A DNA stretch of 64,000 nt from Streptomyces seoulensis (GTDB lineage: Bacteria > Actinomycetota > Actinomycetes > Streptomycetales > Streptomycetaceae), in the NCBI RefSeq assembly GCF_022846655.1, contig NZ_AP025667.1:5307001-5371000 (forward strand). The letters are read 5' to 3'. Shown here piece after piece: positions 13,901-23,057 of this stretch. Every line of letters begins with the position of its first letter. The first letter of the stretch is position 1. Under the pieces are notes generated by a model, which saw only the letters and a list, made by a program, of their open reading frames with translations, was not told where the DNA came from and ran no database searches. The translations under genes and the position numbers were made by a program.

Positions 13901-15995
13901 GCACCCGCACCCGGAAGCCGGGCAGGGGGCGGCCGACGGAGGGTCCCCCGTCCGGCGTGACGGGGGCGGCGGTGACGTCGACGGTGCACTCGGTGGGCCC
14001 GTAGACGTTGAAGGCGCGTACGCCCTCCAGCGTGGCTGCCCGCTGCCACAGCTCGGCGTCCAGCGGCTCGCCGCCGATCAGCAGCAGGCCGGGCAGGCGC
14101 TGGCCGCTCTCCCGGTGGTCGAGGACGAGCCGCAGGTGGGAGGGGGTGCAGTCGAGCACGTCGGCGCCCCGGTCGGCGAGTTCGCGCAGCAGCGCGGGCA
14201 CGTCGCGCCGGGTCTCCTCCAAGACCAGGCACAGGGAGCGCCCGGCGGCGAGCTGGACGAGCTGCTTCATGGAGGCGTCGAAGCCGAAGGAGGCGTTGAC
14301 GGCGACCGTCAGGTCCTCGGGGGCGTCCGCGTACACGGTGGCTTCGAGGGCGTCGAAGAGGTGGGCGGCGCTGCCGTGTTCGACGACGACCGGGCGGGGG
14401 GTGCCGGTGGAACCGGAGGTGAAGATGACGTACGCCGGGTCGCCGGGGCCGGCCGGGTGCGGTTCGGCGGCGGTGCCGGTGGCGGGGAGCGCGTCGAGTT
14501 CGAGGGTGGGCAGGGTGCCGACGAGGCCGCGCAGGGCGGCGGAGCCCTTGGGAGCGACGGCGAGGGCCGCGTCCACGGTGGTGGCGAGGCGGCGCAGCCA
14601 GGGCGCCGGGTGGGCCGGGTCGAGCGGGACGTACACGGCTCCGGCGCGCAGCACGCCGAGGAAGGCGGCGACGGTGACGGCGGAGCGTTCGCCGAGGACG
14701 ACGACGCGGTCACCGGGGCCGACGCCGTGTTCCCGCAGGTGTGCGGTCACCGAGGCGGCGGCGGCGTCGAGTTCGCCGAAGGTCAGGGTGGCGTCGGGGG
14801 CGGCGACGGCGGTGCGCGCGGGGTCGGCGCCGGTGACGCCCGCGTCCAGCAGGCCGAGCAGGGTGCGCTCGCCGAGGGGGACGGCGGTGCCCTCCCACCC
14901 GGCCAGCAGCGCGGCCTCGGCGTCCTCGGGGCGGCCGCCGGTGAGCTGGGCGGTGACGGCGCCGAGCAGCAGAGCGGCGGCGGCCGGGTCGGCCACGGCG
15001 GGGTCGGCGTGCAGGGCGAGGCGCAGGGTGGAGCCGTCGCGGGTGCAGGTCAGGTGCAGCGGGGCCTCGGGGCGGGGCGCGTCGAGCGTGGCCCCGGTGG
15101 CGCCGAGGGGGGCGAGCGGGCCGGGGTCGGCGGCGGTGACGTGGGCGAAGGACGCGGCCACGGGGTGGTCCAGCGGGGTGACCCGCAGGCTGCGGGCACG
15201 GATCGCGGCGAGCAGTCCGGCGGCGGCCTCGGCGGTGAGGGCGCGGGGGACCTCGCAGCGGACGGGGGCGGCGAGCGGGCCGACGACGCCCTGGGTGCCG
15301 TCCACGGACCGGCCGTCGTCGTCGACGGCGAGGGCCAGGGTCCCGGCGTCGGCGTACCGGCCGAGCGCGGTGACCCAGGCGGCCAGGGCGCGGGCCTCCG
15401 TGTCGCCGTCGGGGGCGGGGCATTCGGCGCGGTACTCCCCCACCGGCTCGCTCCCGGCGGCGCCGGGGGCCTGGGCGGGCAGGGTGAGCGCGGTCAGGGC
15501 GGCGGGGTCGGCGGGCAGGTCGGCGCGGTCCTGCTCGCTCTGCCACTCCACGACGTCCAGGAACTGGGTGCGGTCCTCGTCCTCCACCGGGGCGGCGCCG
15601 CCGTAGCAGGCGGCGAGCTCGGTGAGCAGGACGCGCAGGCTCTCGGGGTCGGCGATCAGCGCCGAGGCGTCCAGGACCAGTTCGGCCGGCCCGTGCACGA
15701 CCCGCAGCGGGGCCTCGCCGTCGGGGGCCTCGCCGTCCGGGGCGCCGTCGGCCGGGTGCACGTCGGCGGTGGCGTCGTCGCGGACGACCTGCACGGGCAG
15801 CCCGGTGCCGGTGAGGTCGCCGATGTCGAGGCGCAGCGTCTCGTGCCGGGCGACGAGCGCGGCGACGGCGGCGCGCAGCCGCTCGGGGTCCAGGGGCCCG
15901 GCGAGGCGGACCCGCGCGGTGACGCGCTCCTTCGGGGCGTCGGCCCACAGCCGCCGCTGCTGGGCGGAGAGCCGGTAACTGTCGACCGTGGTCAC
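10989..15995 (-). CDS. NRPS, degenerate C - A (Glu) interrupted by FkbM methyltransferase - PCP - C
   Basis: A 1668-residue protein, GTG start overlapping the previous stop. Residues 1 to about 380 have condensation-domain layout, but HHxxxDG is lost (SALIADP at that site), so it is probably inactive. The A domain starts about 385; its pocket reads D-A-K-D-L-G-V-V-D, the glutamate code known from surfactin synthetase. Between core A8 (QLKINGYRAE) and A9/A10 (LPEPLVP, NGKIDR near 1131) sits an insert of about 250 residues with a SAM-binding VVVDVGANIGMF motif, ILAFEPLPEA and IDLLKIDVQRAEWDVL: a FkbM-family (Methyltransf_21) methyltransferase. Then PCP (IGGDSI near 1175) and a C domain whose site reads FHGVLDG, keeping the catalytic second His. 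The MT probably O- or N-methylates the Glu unit; which atom is inference. A dead first C domain would suit a chain-starting Glu module. Confidence 0.94.
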   Translation of the reverse strand: MTTVDSYRLSAQQRRLWADAPKERVTARVRLAGPLDPERLRAAVAALVARHETLRLDIGDLTGTGLPVQVVRDDATADVHPADGAPDGEAPDGEAPLRVVHGPAELVLDASALIADPESLRVLLTELAACYGGAAPVEDEDRTQFLDVVEWQSEQDRADLPADPAALTALTLPAQAPGAAGSEPVGEYRAECPAPDGDTEARALAAWVTALGRYADAGTLALAVDDDGRSVDGTQGVVGPLAAPVRCEVPRALTAEAAAGLLAAIRARSLRVTPLDHPVAASFAHVTAADPGPLAPLGATGATLDAPRPEAPLHLTCTRDGSTLRLALHADPAVADPAAAALLLGAVTAQLTGGRPEDAEAALLAGWEGTAVPLGERTLLGLLDAGVTGADPARTAVAAPDATLTFGELDAAAASVTAHLREHGVGPGDRVVVLGERSAVTVAAFLGVLRAGAVYVPLDPAHPAPWLRRLATTVDAALAVAPKGSAALRGLVGTLPTLELDALPATGTAAEPHPAGPGDPAYVIFTSGSTGTPRPVVVEHGSAAHLFDALEATVYADAPEDLTVAVNASFGFDASMKQLVQLAAGRSLCLVLEETRRDVPALLRELADRGADVLDCTPSHLRLVLDHRESGQRLPGLLLIGGEPLDAELWQRAATLEGVRAFNVYGPTECTVDVTAAPVTPDGGPSVGRPLPGFRVRVLDAEGRPVPPGMPGELFVTGPQVARGYWGDPEATAARFTTVDGVRGYRTGDRVRFLPDGRIAHLGRADGQLKINGYRAEPAEIAAVLAQHPAVGQAVADWRVDETAGTGTLVGYAVPRRTAGRPLNVEDIAGINPHETRYLFDEIFVQQTYLRGGITLREDAVVVDVGANIGMFSLFVDRACPGARILAFEPLPEAHARLTENLRHRTGPTEVFGFGLSDREQSAAFTVYPGYSMMSGQAEYADPAAEIALVQTFLENRRDDELLGEVSEILAERFTPREEQARLRRLSDVLTETGVDRIDLLKIDVQRAEWDVLRGLDDAHLARVQQIAMEVHDDTGAAPHGRLAEIAGHLRGHGFEVFWEQDELLTSTDRFTLCAVRPEYRDDPRPAAEPPVAVPDAALLRQWLAQRLPEPLVPATVVLLDALPLTVNGKIDRAALPAPERPRTTAQPATATERALIGIWEEVLGRENIGVDDNFFAIGGDSIRAIRMRAAAVKAGLSFPLRDVFRNQTVRALAAGIEGTQAAEPAAGAPFALLDPADRALVPAGVSDAYPLTALQLGMVYLGELSEGDGHAYHVVTVDTVRGPWAPEALAAAAEDLTAAHDILRTSFDLAAFSRPMQLVHERATVPVRTEDLTALPEQERARRVREVVDAQKATPFDWRAPMLRLHALRTGKDTYELVQTHFHGVLDGLSLHLMTSELLARLDHHRTGTPAPRSAPVLPYRHHVEAELAAREDTGTRAFWRDTLDGVHPLRLAGEHVPAIGVSRVLEPAGATADALDAAARRAGVPVKSLLLAAHVRALAAAFGTDGSGEVVTGLVVSARPAEEGGDRTLGLFLNTLPVRTDPGAPELAARLWEYEQSLMGHHLLPLADIQQLAATGPLFDSFFNFTRFTGIAPATDGSRVVSEHDDTVDVGFALASNADLGPAGARLVVQYDAAALSAERIDAYADRLRAEVEALAAHRDSTEDAR

Positions 15996-16999
15996 AGGAC
16001 GTCTCGATTCACGTAGAGGTCGGACATGGCGACGAGGGTGCGGCGTTCGCCGGTGAAGGGGGCGCGGCCGTGGGTGGCGAGGAAGTTGTCCACCATCAGC
16101 ACGTCGCCGCGCCGCCACGGGAAGGAGACGGCAGCCTCCTCGTACAGCCCGCGGATCAAGGCGGCGACCTCGTCCTCGATGGGGGTGCCGTCGCCGTAGT
16201 AGACGTTGCGCGGCAGGCCCTCGGGGCCGTACTCGCGCAGGAGTGCCTCGCGCACCTCGGGCGGCATGTTGGAGGAGTGGAAGAGGTGGAGGTGGTTGAA
16301 CCACACCTCCTCGCCGGTGCGCGGGTGCCGGGCGGTGACCTGGCGGACCGCGCGGGTGCGCAGGCCGCCGTCGCCGGTCCACTCGAAGCCGGTGGCCGAC
16401 TGACGGCAGTACGCCTCCACGTCGGCCCGGTCGGTGCTCTGGAACACCTCGTGCCAGGGCAGGTCGAGGGCGTCGCCGTAGTTGCGGACGTAGAGCACGC
16501 CGTGCCGCTGGAAGCGCTCGCGGACCTCGGCCGGGATCAGCGGGGTGACCTTCCGCTCGTCGGCGAGCGGGGTGGCGCCGCCGGTCTCGGCGGGCAGGTC
16601 GCAGTAGAAGTACAGCCTGCTGGGCCAGTTGTGGGAGTACGACATCTCGTGGTGCAGCGGGATGGTCTGGTCGGAGGCGAACTCCGTGGAGGTGAAGACC
16701 TTGTCGGCGACCTCGTTGCGCGGCGCGGCCCGCTCCAGGTAGCCGAGCAGTTCGGGGCCGACGACGCGGGCGGCGCGGCCGAAGTGGTCCGGGTCCGGCA
16801 CCTTGAAGCCCCGGAAGAGCACGGCGCCGTGCCGGTCGAGGTGCTCGGTGACCTGCTCGCGGTTGGCGGTGAGATGGCCGACCAGGTCCAGTTCGGGGAA
16901 CCGGGACTCGACGACCATCCCGAAGTCACCGTCCAGGAAGGACGTGGTCACGGGTTCGACGGTGGTGCGGCGGGCGCGCCGTACGGGTCCCACGCTCAT
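15992..16999 (-). CDS. SyrP/TauD-family Fe(II)/2-oxoglutarate oxygenase 1
   Basis: A 335-residue enzyme of the TauD/TfdA fold. The facial-triad segment is LHHEMSY (HxE type, as in SyrP-like NRPS hydroxylases) near residue 117, and the distal histidine lies in NFLATHGRAPF, followed by the 2-oxoglutarate arginine in GERR near the C terminus. SyrP relatives hydroxylate the beta carbon of an amino acid tethered to a PCP, so the likely role is beta-hydroxylation of a bound residue. It overlaps both neighbours by 4 bases and lies between two NRPS genes, which supports a biosynthetic role. The substrate cannot be told from sequence; the nearby Glu module is one candidate. Confidence 0.92.
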   Translation of the reverse strand: MSVGPVRRARRTTVEPVTTSFLDGDFGMVVESRFPELDLVGHLTANREQVTEHLDRHGAVLFRGFKVPDPDHFGRAARVVGPELLGYLERAAPRNEVADKVFTSTEFASDQTIPLHHEMSYSHNWPSRLYFYCDLPAETGGATPLADERKVTPLIPAEVRERFQRHGVLYVRNYGDALDLPWHEVFQSTDRADVEAYCRQSATGFEWTGDGGLRTRAVRQVTARHPRTGEEVWFNHLHLFHSSNMPPEVREALLREYGPEGLPRNVYYGDGTPIEDEVAALIRGLYEEAAVSFPWRRGDVLMVDNFLATHGRAPFTGERRTLVAMSDLYVNRDVL

Positions 17000-18000
17000 C
17001 GCCCACCGTCCGCGGCGGAGCGGGGGTCGGCCATGGCGGCGAGGATCCGGCGCGGTCCCTCGAACGGCTCGCGGCCGTGCGCGCAGAGCATGTTCTCCAC
17101 CACCAGGACGTCTCCCTGCCGCCAGTCGAAGCCGACGGTCTCCCCGGTGTGGGCGGTGCGGATCTCCTCGACCACCTCGTCCTCGATGCGCTGCCCGTCG
17201 CCGTAGTAGGTGTGGTACGGCAGGTTCTCCTCGCCCAGCGCCGACAGCAGGCCGTCGCCGACCTCCTCGGGGAGGGTGGAGTTGTGGAAGAAGAGGGCGT
17301 GGTTGAACCAGGTCTCGTCGCCGGTGAGCGGATGGCGGTGGATCGCGGGCCTGCTCTGCCAGGTGCGCAGTTGGTCGCCGTCGACCCAGGACCAGGAGAT
17401 GCCGTTGCGCTCGCAGTACGCCTCGGCCTCCTCACGCCGCTCGGTCTGGAACGCCTCCTGCCAGGTGAGGCTGATGCCGGGCACGTAGTTGCGCACGTAG
17501 CGCACCCCGCGCTCGCGGAACCGCTCGACGGTGGCCTCGGAGAGCCGGCCGAGGATCCGCCTGCTGTCGGCGAGCGGGGTACGCCCGCCCGAGGTGGCCT
17601 CGCGCTGGCAGGAGAAGACGATCCTGAGCGGCCAGTCCAGCGTGTACGACTGCTCGTTGTGCAGGGCGATGTGCTGGTCGGCGGGGTGGTCGGTGGAGGT
17701 GTAGACGCCCTCGGTGACCTCGTGCCGGGGTGAGGAGCGCTCGCCGTAGCCGAGTACGTCGGTGGAGAGGGCCTCCATGAACGCCCGGAACTTCTCCGGG
17801 GTGTCGATGCCGAAGCCACGGAAGAGGACGGCGCCGGCCCGGTGGGCGAGGCGGTCCACGGTGGCCCGGTTGGCGGCCAGCCAGGCGGTCAGGTCGGTGG
17901 TGGAGTCGCCCCGCACCAGGGCGGGGAGGGTGCGGCCCTGCCAGGCGTCGTCCACCTCGACGGAGCCACCGCGTGCGCGACGGCGGGAAATGGTAGACAC
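16996..18000 (-). CDS. SyrP/TauD-family Fe(II)/2-oxoglutarate oxygenase 2
   Basis: A 334-residue paralogue of the next gene in the operon. It keeps the iron-binding LHNEQSY (HxE), the distal His in MLCAHGREPF and the following GPRR arginine. GTG start preceded by GGAGG at ideal spacing, 69 bp after the preceding NRPS stop, one of the larger gaps in this operon. The two oxygenases share layout but differ clearly along their length, so they probably hydroxylate different residues or positions rather than being a recent duplicate. Tandem oxygenases suggest a peptide with two hydroxylated amino acids; that is inference. Confidence 0.92.
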   Translation of the reverse strand: MSTISRRRARGGSVEVDDAWQGRTLPALVRGDSTTDLTAWLAANRATVDRLAHRAGAVLFRGFGIDTPEKFRAFMEALSTDVLGYGERSSPRHEVTEGVYTSTDHPADQHIALHNEQSYTLDWPLRIVFSCQREATSGGRTPLADSRRILGRLSEATVERFRERGVRYVRNYVPGISLTWQEAFQTERREEAEAYCERNGISWSWVDGDQLRTWQSRPAIHRHPLTGDETWFNHALFFHNSTLPEEVGDGLLSALGEENLPYHTYYGDGQRIEDEVVEEIRTAHTGETVGFDWRQGDVLVVENMLCAHGREPFEGPRRILAAMADPRSAADGGR

Positions 18001-18069
18001 AGTTCCTCCGAATCACGGCATGTCGAACAAGGGCGGGCGTCGAAGAGCCCGGCGCGGGTGTGCGGGAAG

Positions 18070-21000
18070 TCAGCTCAGCCGTACGGCGAGGGCGGCGGGG
18101 GTGGGGGCCTCGAAGACGGCGGCGATCGGGACCTCCCGGCCGAGCGCGGCCCGGACCCGGTTGACCAGACGGGTCGCCAGCAGGGAGTGCCCGCCGAGCG
18201 CGAAGAAGTCGTCGTCCGGACCGACCTGGTCGGCGCCCAGCACCTCGGCGAAGAGGCGGCACAGCTCGGCCTCGTCCCCGGAGAGCACCCGGCCCGCGTC
18301 CAGTCCGCCGCCCACGACCCGCGGGCGGGGCAGCGCGGCCCGGTCGACCTTGCCGTTCACCGTCAGGGGCAGCGCGTCCAGCGCGACCACGGCGGACGGC
18401 AGCATGAAGGACGGCAGCCGGGCGGCGACCGCTTCCCGGACCGCCTTGACGTCGGCCTCGGCGGGGACCACGTACCCCACCAGCCGGCGGTCCCCCGGCT
18501 CGTCCTCCCGGACCACCGCGACCGCCTGGCCGACCCCCGGCGCGGCACTCAGCGCGGCCTCCACCTCGCCCAGTTCCACCCGGAAGCCCCGCAGCTTCAC
18601 CTGGAAGTCCCGTCTCCCGACGAACTCCAGCAGACCGTCCGGGCGGTACCGCACCACGTCCCCGGTGCGGTACATCCGCGACCCCGGCTCCCCGAAGGGG
18701 TCGGGCACGAACCGCTCCGCCGTCAGCCCCGGCCGCCCCGCGTACCCGCGGGCCACCCCGGCGCCGCCCACGAACAACTCGCCCTCGCTGCCGAGCGGTA
18801 CGGGGGCGAGGCGGGCGTCCAGGACATGGCAGGTGAGGTGGTCGAGCGGGACCCCGATGGGCGAGGTGGCGGGCCAGTGGGCGGCGTCGCCGTCGAGGAG
18901 GTGGGCGGTGGCGGCGTGGGTCTCGGTGGGGCCGTAGAGGTTGTGCAGCCGGCGGCCGGTGCCGAAGAAGCGGCGCATGGCGGGGCTGACGGTGAGGGGC
19001 TCGCCGCCCTGGGCGACATCGGTGAGGGCGGGCAGGCCGAGCCCCTGCTCCAGGGCCTCCTCGCAGAGGCCGTGGACGACGGCCGTGGGCGCGAAGAGTT
19101 CGGCCACGTTCTCCCGCGCCATCCAGCGGACCAGGTCGGCCGGACTGCGCCGCACCTCCTCGCGGGGTACGGCGAGGGTCTTGCCGGAGCCCAGCGCCGA
19201 GAGGATCTCCTGCGGCGCGGGGTCGAAGCCGAGCGAGGCGAACTGCGCGGTCACCACGCCCGGCCGGTCCCCGATGACCCGGGCGTGCCAGGCGAGCAGG
19301 TTCTCGAACGCGTCCACGGGGAACTCGACCGCCTTGGGGCGGCCGGTGGAGCCGGAGGTGTAGATGACGTACAGCAGCCGGCCGGGGGCGAGGCCGCCGG
19401 GGTGGGTGACGGGCGCGTCGTCGTAGCCGTCCAGGTCCGGGTCCATGGGGACCGTCGCCGTACCCGGCGCCAGCAGTCTCGCCACCTCGGCCGAGGCCAC
19501 CACGCACACCGGGGCGGCGTCCTCGACCATGAAGCGGATGCGGTCGGCCGGGTGCTCGGGGTCGACCGGCAGATACGCGGCACCCGCCTTGACCACGGCG
19601 AGCAGCGTGACCACGAACTCCAGCGAGCGCGGCATCGCCAGCGCCACCACCGAGTCCTGCCCGGCGCCGCGCTCCCGCAGCAGCCGGGCGAGCCGGTTGC
19701 TGCGGGCGTCGAGCTGCGCGTAGCTGAGGGCGGTGCCCTCATGGCGTACGGCGACGGCGTCCGGACGTCGGCGGACCTGGGCGGCGAACGCGTCGAGGAC
19801 CGGGGTGGTCCGGGTGCCGGTGGCCCCGGTCGACAGCGTCCGCAGCAGGGCGCGCTCGGTGTCGGGCAGCACCGCGAGGCGGCTCAGCGGGCGGCCGGGG
19901 TCGGTGACGGCGTCGCGCAGCAGGGCGCACAGGCGGCCCGTGAGCCGTTCGGCGGTGACCGGGTCGAACAGGTCGGTGCTGTACTCCAGCGTGCCGCGCA
20001 GCCCGGCGGGGCCGCCGTCCGGGGCGAACTCCTCGGTGAAGCCGAAGACGAGGTCGAACCGGGAGACGGGCAGCCGCAGTTCGGTCGTCTCGACGCGGAC
20101 CCGGTCCAGTTCGAAGACGGCCCGGCGGCTGTCCTCGAAGACGAGCATGGTCTGGAAGAGCGGGTGGCGGCCCAGTGACCTGGGCGGCCGCAGCGCCTCC
20201 ACCAGCAGCTCGAAGGGGAGCGCCTGGTGGGCGTAGGCGGCCAGGTCGGTGTCGCGGGCCCGGCGCACCAGGTCCGCGAAGGACGGGTCGCCGCCGGTGT
20301 CGGTGCGCAGCACCAGGGTGTTGACGAAGAAGCCCACGGCATCGTCGAGTTCGTGCTCGGCGCGGCCGCCCACCGGGGTGCCGAGGACGGTGTCGGTGCC
20401 CGCGCCGATACGGGTGAGCAGCGCGGCCAGCGCGGCGTGCACGACCATGAACGGGGTGGCGCGCAGCCGCCGGGCCAGGTCGGCGACCAGCCGGTGGGTG
20501 CCGGCGTCCAGCCCGAACGGCACGATGCCGCCGCTGTGGCTGGCGCGGGCCGGGCGGGGCCGGTCGGTGGGCAGCTCCAGGTGGTCGGGCAGTCCGGCCA
20601 GCCGGTCCCGCCAGTGGGCGAGGCAGCGGCCGGCGGTACTGCCGGGATCGGACGGGTCGCCGAGCGCGTCGCGCTGCCAGAGGGCGTGGTCGGCGTACTG
20701 CACCGGCAGCGGGGTCCAGTCCGGGGCGTCACCCTTGACGCGGGCGCGGTACGCCTCGGCGAGGTCGGCGGCGAGCGGACGTACGGAGAGTCCGTCGACG
20801 GCGATGTGGTGCAGGACGAGCAGCAGGTGGTGCTCCTCCGGGCCGACGCGCAACAGCCTTGCCCGCAGAGGGGGTTCGAAGGAGACGTCGAAGGCACGTC
20901 CGGCGAACGCGTCCCGCTCGGCGGCCACCTGACCGGCGTCCACGTCCTCGGCGGCCAGCTCCGGCAGCACCTCCTCGGGTGCGAGCACCTGCTGGTAGGG

Positions 21001-23013
21001 CTCGCCCAGATCGCCGGGGAGGACGGTGCGCAGGCTCTCGTGGCGGGCCAGCACGTCCAGCAGGGCCCGGTGCAGCGCGGACGCGTCCAGCGGTCCGGTG
21101 AGGCCGAGCGCGTAGGGGACGTTGTAGACGGGCTTGGGCCCTTCGAGGCTGTTGAGGAACCACAGCCGCCGCTGGGCGTACGACAACGGGGGCTCCGCGG
21201 GCCGCTCGCGCGGCACCAGGCCGGGCCCGGCCGGGGGCGCCCCGGCCAGCCGTACGGCGAGGTCGGCGGGGGTGGACGCCTCGAAGACGGCGGCGATCGG
21301 GAGCTCCCGGCCGAGCGCGGCCCGGACCCGGTTGACCAGACGGGTCGCCAGCAGGGAGTGCCCGCCGAGCGCGAAGAAGTCGTCGTCCGGACCCACCTCG
21401 TCCGCGCCCAGCACCTCCGCGAACAGCCGGCACAGCGCCGACTCGTCCTCGGTCAGCGCCCGTTCCACGCCCGCGCCCAGCACCCGCGGCCGGGGCAGCG
21501 CGGCCCGGTCGACCTTGCCGTTCACCGTCAGCGGCAGCGCGTCCAGCACCACGACGGCGGACGGCACCATGAACGACGGCAGCCGCTCGGCCACCGCCTC
21601 CCGCACCGCCGCCGGACCGACCCCGGCGGCCACCACGTACCCCACCAGCCGGCGGTCACCCGGCTCGTCCTCCCGGACCACCGCCACCGCCTGCGCGACC
21701 CCCGGCGCGGCCCCGAGCGCGGCCTCCACCTCGCCCAGCTCCACCCGGAAGCCCCGCAACTTCACCTGGAAGTCCCGTCGGCCCGCGAACTCCAGCAGTC
21801 CGTCGGCCCGCTCGCGCACCAGGTCCCCGGTGCGGTACATCCGCGCCCCCGGCTCGCCGGACGGGTCGGGCAGGAACCGCTCGGCGGTCAGCGCGGGACG
21901 GCCCACGTACCCGCGGGCCACGCCCCCGCCGCCCACGTACAGCTCGCCGTCGACGACGCGGGCCCGGACGCCGGGGAGGGCGTGGCCGATGGGGACGGTG
22001 GCGGCACAGTCCCGCTCCCAGCCGGGCCCGGTGCGGTAGACGGTGGTGGTGACGGTGGCCTCGGTCGGGCCGTAGACGTTGCAGAACTCCACGCGTTCGC
22101 CGACGGCCCGCTTCCACGCGGCCAGCCGCTCACGGGCCGCCTGCTCCCCGGCGGCCAGCACGAACCGCAGGGGCGCGGCGGCGAGCCGGGTGAGGAGGTC
22201 CGCGTCCTCGGTCAGGGCGTGCCAGAAGGCGGTGGGCAGGGAGGCGACGGTGATGCCCTCCGCCTCGATCCAGTCGACGAGTTCGCGCGGGGTGCAGCGC
22301 AGCCCGTCCGCGCGGACGACGAGGGTGGCGCCGTGGGCCAGCGCCGGGAAGATCTCCTCCACGGAAGCGTCGAAGCTCAGCGACCGGCACTGCATGACCC
22401 GGTCGTCCGGGGTCAGCCGGAAGGTGCCGGCGGTGGCCCGGAGATGGTGGGCCAGGGCGCGGTGCGGGACGAGCACGCCCTTGGGGCGGCCGGTGGAGCC
22501 GGAGGTGTGGATGACGTAGGCGGCGTTGTCGGGCAGTACGTCCACGTCGGGGCCCGGCTGGTCCTCGGCCCCGTATCCATCGCCATCTCCGTGTCCGGCC
22601 GAGAGGACGTCCTCCAGGAACACGACGTGCTCGGGGGTGCCGTCGACGGCGGCGAGCAGGTTCCGGGTGGTGACCAGGCAGCGGGCGCCGGTGTCGGCGA
22701 GGACGTAGCGGAGGCGTCCGGCCGGGTAGGCCGGGTCCAGGGGGACGTAGGCGCCGCCCGCGCGGAGCACGCCGAGCACGGTGACCACCGCGTCGGCACC
22801 GGCGGGCAGGCACAGCGCGACCGGGTCCTCCGGGCGCACCCCGAGGGCGGTCAGGCGCCGGGCGAGGCGGCCGGAGAGGCGGTCCAGCTTGCCGTAGGAC
22901 ACCTCCCGAGCGCCGTCCCGCACGGCGACGCGTCCGGGCTCGCTGCGGGCCTGCCGCAGGATGCGTCCGTGCACCGGGACCGGCGGCTCCGTCATGCTCT
23001 CTTCCCCCGTCAT
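18070..23013 (-). CDS. NRPS, A-PCP-C-A-PCP
   Basis: A 1647-residue protein. Domains: A1 about 25-510 ([25 protein letters not shown]), PCP1 with LGGHSLL near 552, C about 605-1040 (HHIAVDG intact), A2 about 1050-1550 ([19 protein letters not shown]), PCP2 near 1607. Pockets by eye: A1 D-A-E-S-L-A-V-V-T, where the acidic third position hints at a basic side chain but is not firm; A2 D-P-Q-L-V-Q-L-A-A, no match known to me. The A8-to-PCP regions of both modules are near copies at DNA level (18081-18785 and 21252-21950), a sign of duplication or gene conversion. Start chosen at ATG 23013 behind GGGGGAG; ATG 22995 behind GGGGGAAGAG is equally credible. The lack of an N-terminal C domain suggests a starter protein or one served by a partner's C domain. 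Confidence 0.94.
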   Translation of the reverse strand: MTGEESMTEPPVPVHGRILRQARSEPGRVAVRDGAREVSYGKLDRLSGRLARRLTALGVRPEDPVALCLPAGADAVVTVLGVLRAGGAYVPLDPAYPAGRLRYVLADTGARCLVTTRNLLAAVDGTPEHVVFLEDVLSAGHGDGDGYGAEDQPGPDVDVLPDNAAYVIHTSGSTGRPKGVLVPHRALAHHLRATAGTFRLTPDDRVMQCRSLSFDASVEEIFPALAHGATLVVRADGLRCTPRELVDWIEAEGITVASLPTAFWHALTEDADLLTRLAAAPLRFVLAAGEQAARERLAAWKRAVGERVEFCNVYGPTEATVTTTVYRTGPGWERDCAATVPIGHALPGVRARVVDGELYVGGGGVARGYVGRPALTAERFLPDPSGEPGARMYRTGDLVRERADGLLEFAGRRDFQVKLRGFRVELGEVEAALGAAPGVAQAVAVVREDEPGDRRLVGYVVAAGVGPAAVREAVAERLPSFMVPSAVVVLDALPLTVNGKVDRAALPRPRVLGAGVERALTEDESALCRLFAEVLGADEVGPDDDFFALGGHSLLATRLVNRVRAALGRELPIAAVFEASTPADLAVRLAGAPPAGPGLVPRERPAEPPLSYAQRRLWFLNSLEGPKPVYNVPYALGLTGPLDASALHRALLDVLARHESLRTVLPGDLGEPYQQVLAPEEVLPELAAEDVDAGQVAAERDAFAGRAFDVSFEPPLRARLLRVGPEEHHLLLVLHHIAVDGLSVRPLAADLAEAYRARVKGDAPDWTPLPVQYADHALWQRDALGDPSDPGSTAGRCLAHWRDRLAGLPDHLELPTDRPRPARASHSGGIVPFGLDAGTHRLVADLARRLRATPFMVVHAALAALLTRIGAGTDTVLGTPVGGRAEHELDDAVGFFVNTLVLRTDTGGDPSFADLVRRARDTDLAAYAHQALPFELLVEALRPPRSLGRHPLFQTMLVFEDSRRAVFELDRVRVETTELRLPVSRFDLVFGFTEEFAPDGGPAGLRGTLEYSTDLFDPVTAERLTGRLCALLRDAVTDPGRPLSRLAVLPDTERALLRTLSTGATGTRTTPVLDAFAAQVRRRPDAVAVRHEGTALSYAQLDARSNRLARLLRERGAGQDSVVALAMPRSLEFVVTLLAVVKAGAAYLPVDPEHPADRIRFMVEDAAPVCVVASAEVARLLAPGTATVPMDPDLDGYDDAPVTHPGGLAPGRLLYVIYTSGSTGRPKAVEFPVDAFENLLAWHARVIGDRPGVVTAQFASLGFDPAPQEILSALGSGKTLAVPREEVRRSPADLVRWMARENVAELFAPTAVVHGLCEEALEQGLGLPALTDVAQGGEPLTVSPAMRRFFGTGRRLHNLYGPTETHAATAHLLDGDAAHWPATSPIGVPLDHLTCHVLDARLAPVPLGSEGELFVGGAGVARGYAGRPGLTAERFVPDPFGEPGSRMYRTGDVVRYRPDGLLEFVGRRDFQVKLRGFRVELGEVEAALSAAPGVGQAVAVVREDEPGDRRLVGYVVPAEADVKAVREAVAARLPSFMLPSAVVALDALPLTVNGKVDRAALPRPRVVGGGLDAGRVLSGDEAELCRLFAEVLGADQVGPDDDFFALGGHSLLATRLVNRVRAALGREVPIAAVFEAPTPAALAVRLS
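18081..18785 (-). repeat. Intragenic near-identical copy 1 (A2 end plus PCP2)
   Basis: This segment encodes the A7-A10 region of A2 and all of PCP2. It matches 21252-21950 over roughly 700 bases with only scattered, mostly synonymous differences and a small indel, while flanking A-domain sequence diverges sharply. The pattern suggests recent module duplication or gene conversion. Confidence 0.85.
21252..21950 (-). repeat. Intragenic near-identical copy 2 (A1 end plus PCP1)
   Basis: Partner of the copy at 18081-18785. It covers the end of A1 and PCP1 in the same gene and direction. Substrate-determining pockets lie outside the copied part, so the two A domains keep different specificities. 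Confidence 0.85.
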
Positions 23014-23057
23014 CGGCTCCCCCAAGATCGCCGGCACCGCCGGTTCAGGTCCGTCCC

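Noticed and set aside
15996..16382. N-terminal extension of the Glu NRPS frame to 16382
   Set aside because: It overlaps the oxygenase gene in another frame, and the GTG at 15995 forms a standard GTGA junction where domain homology begins.
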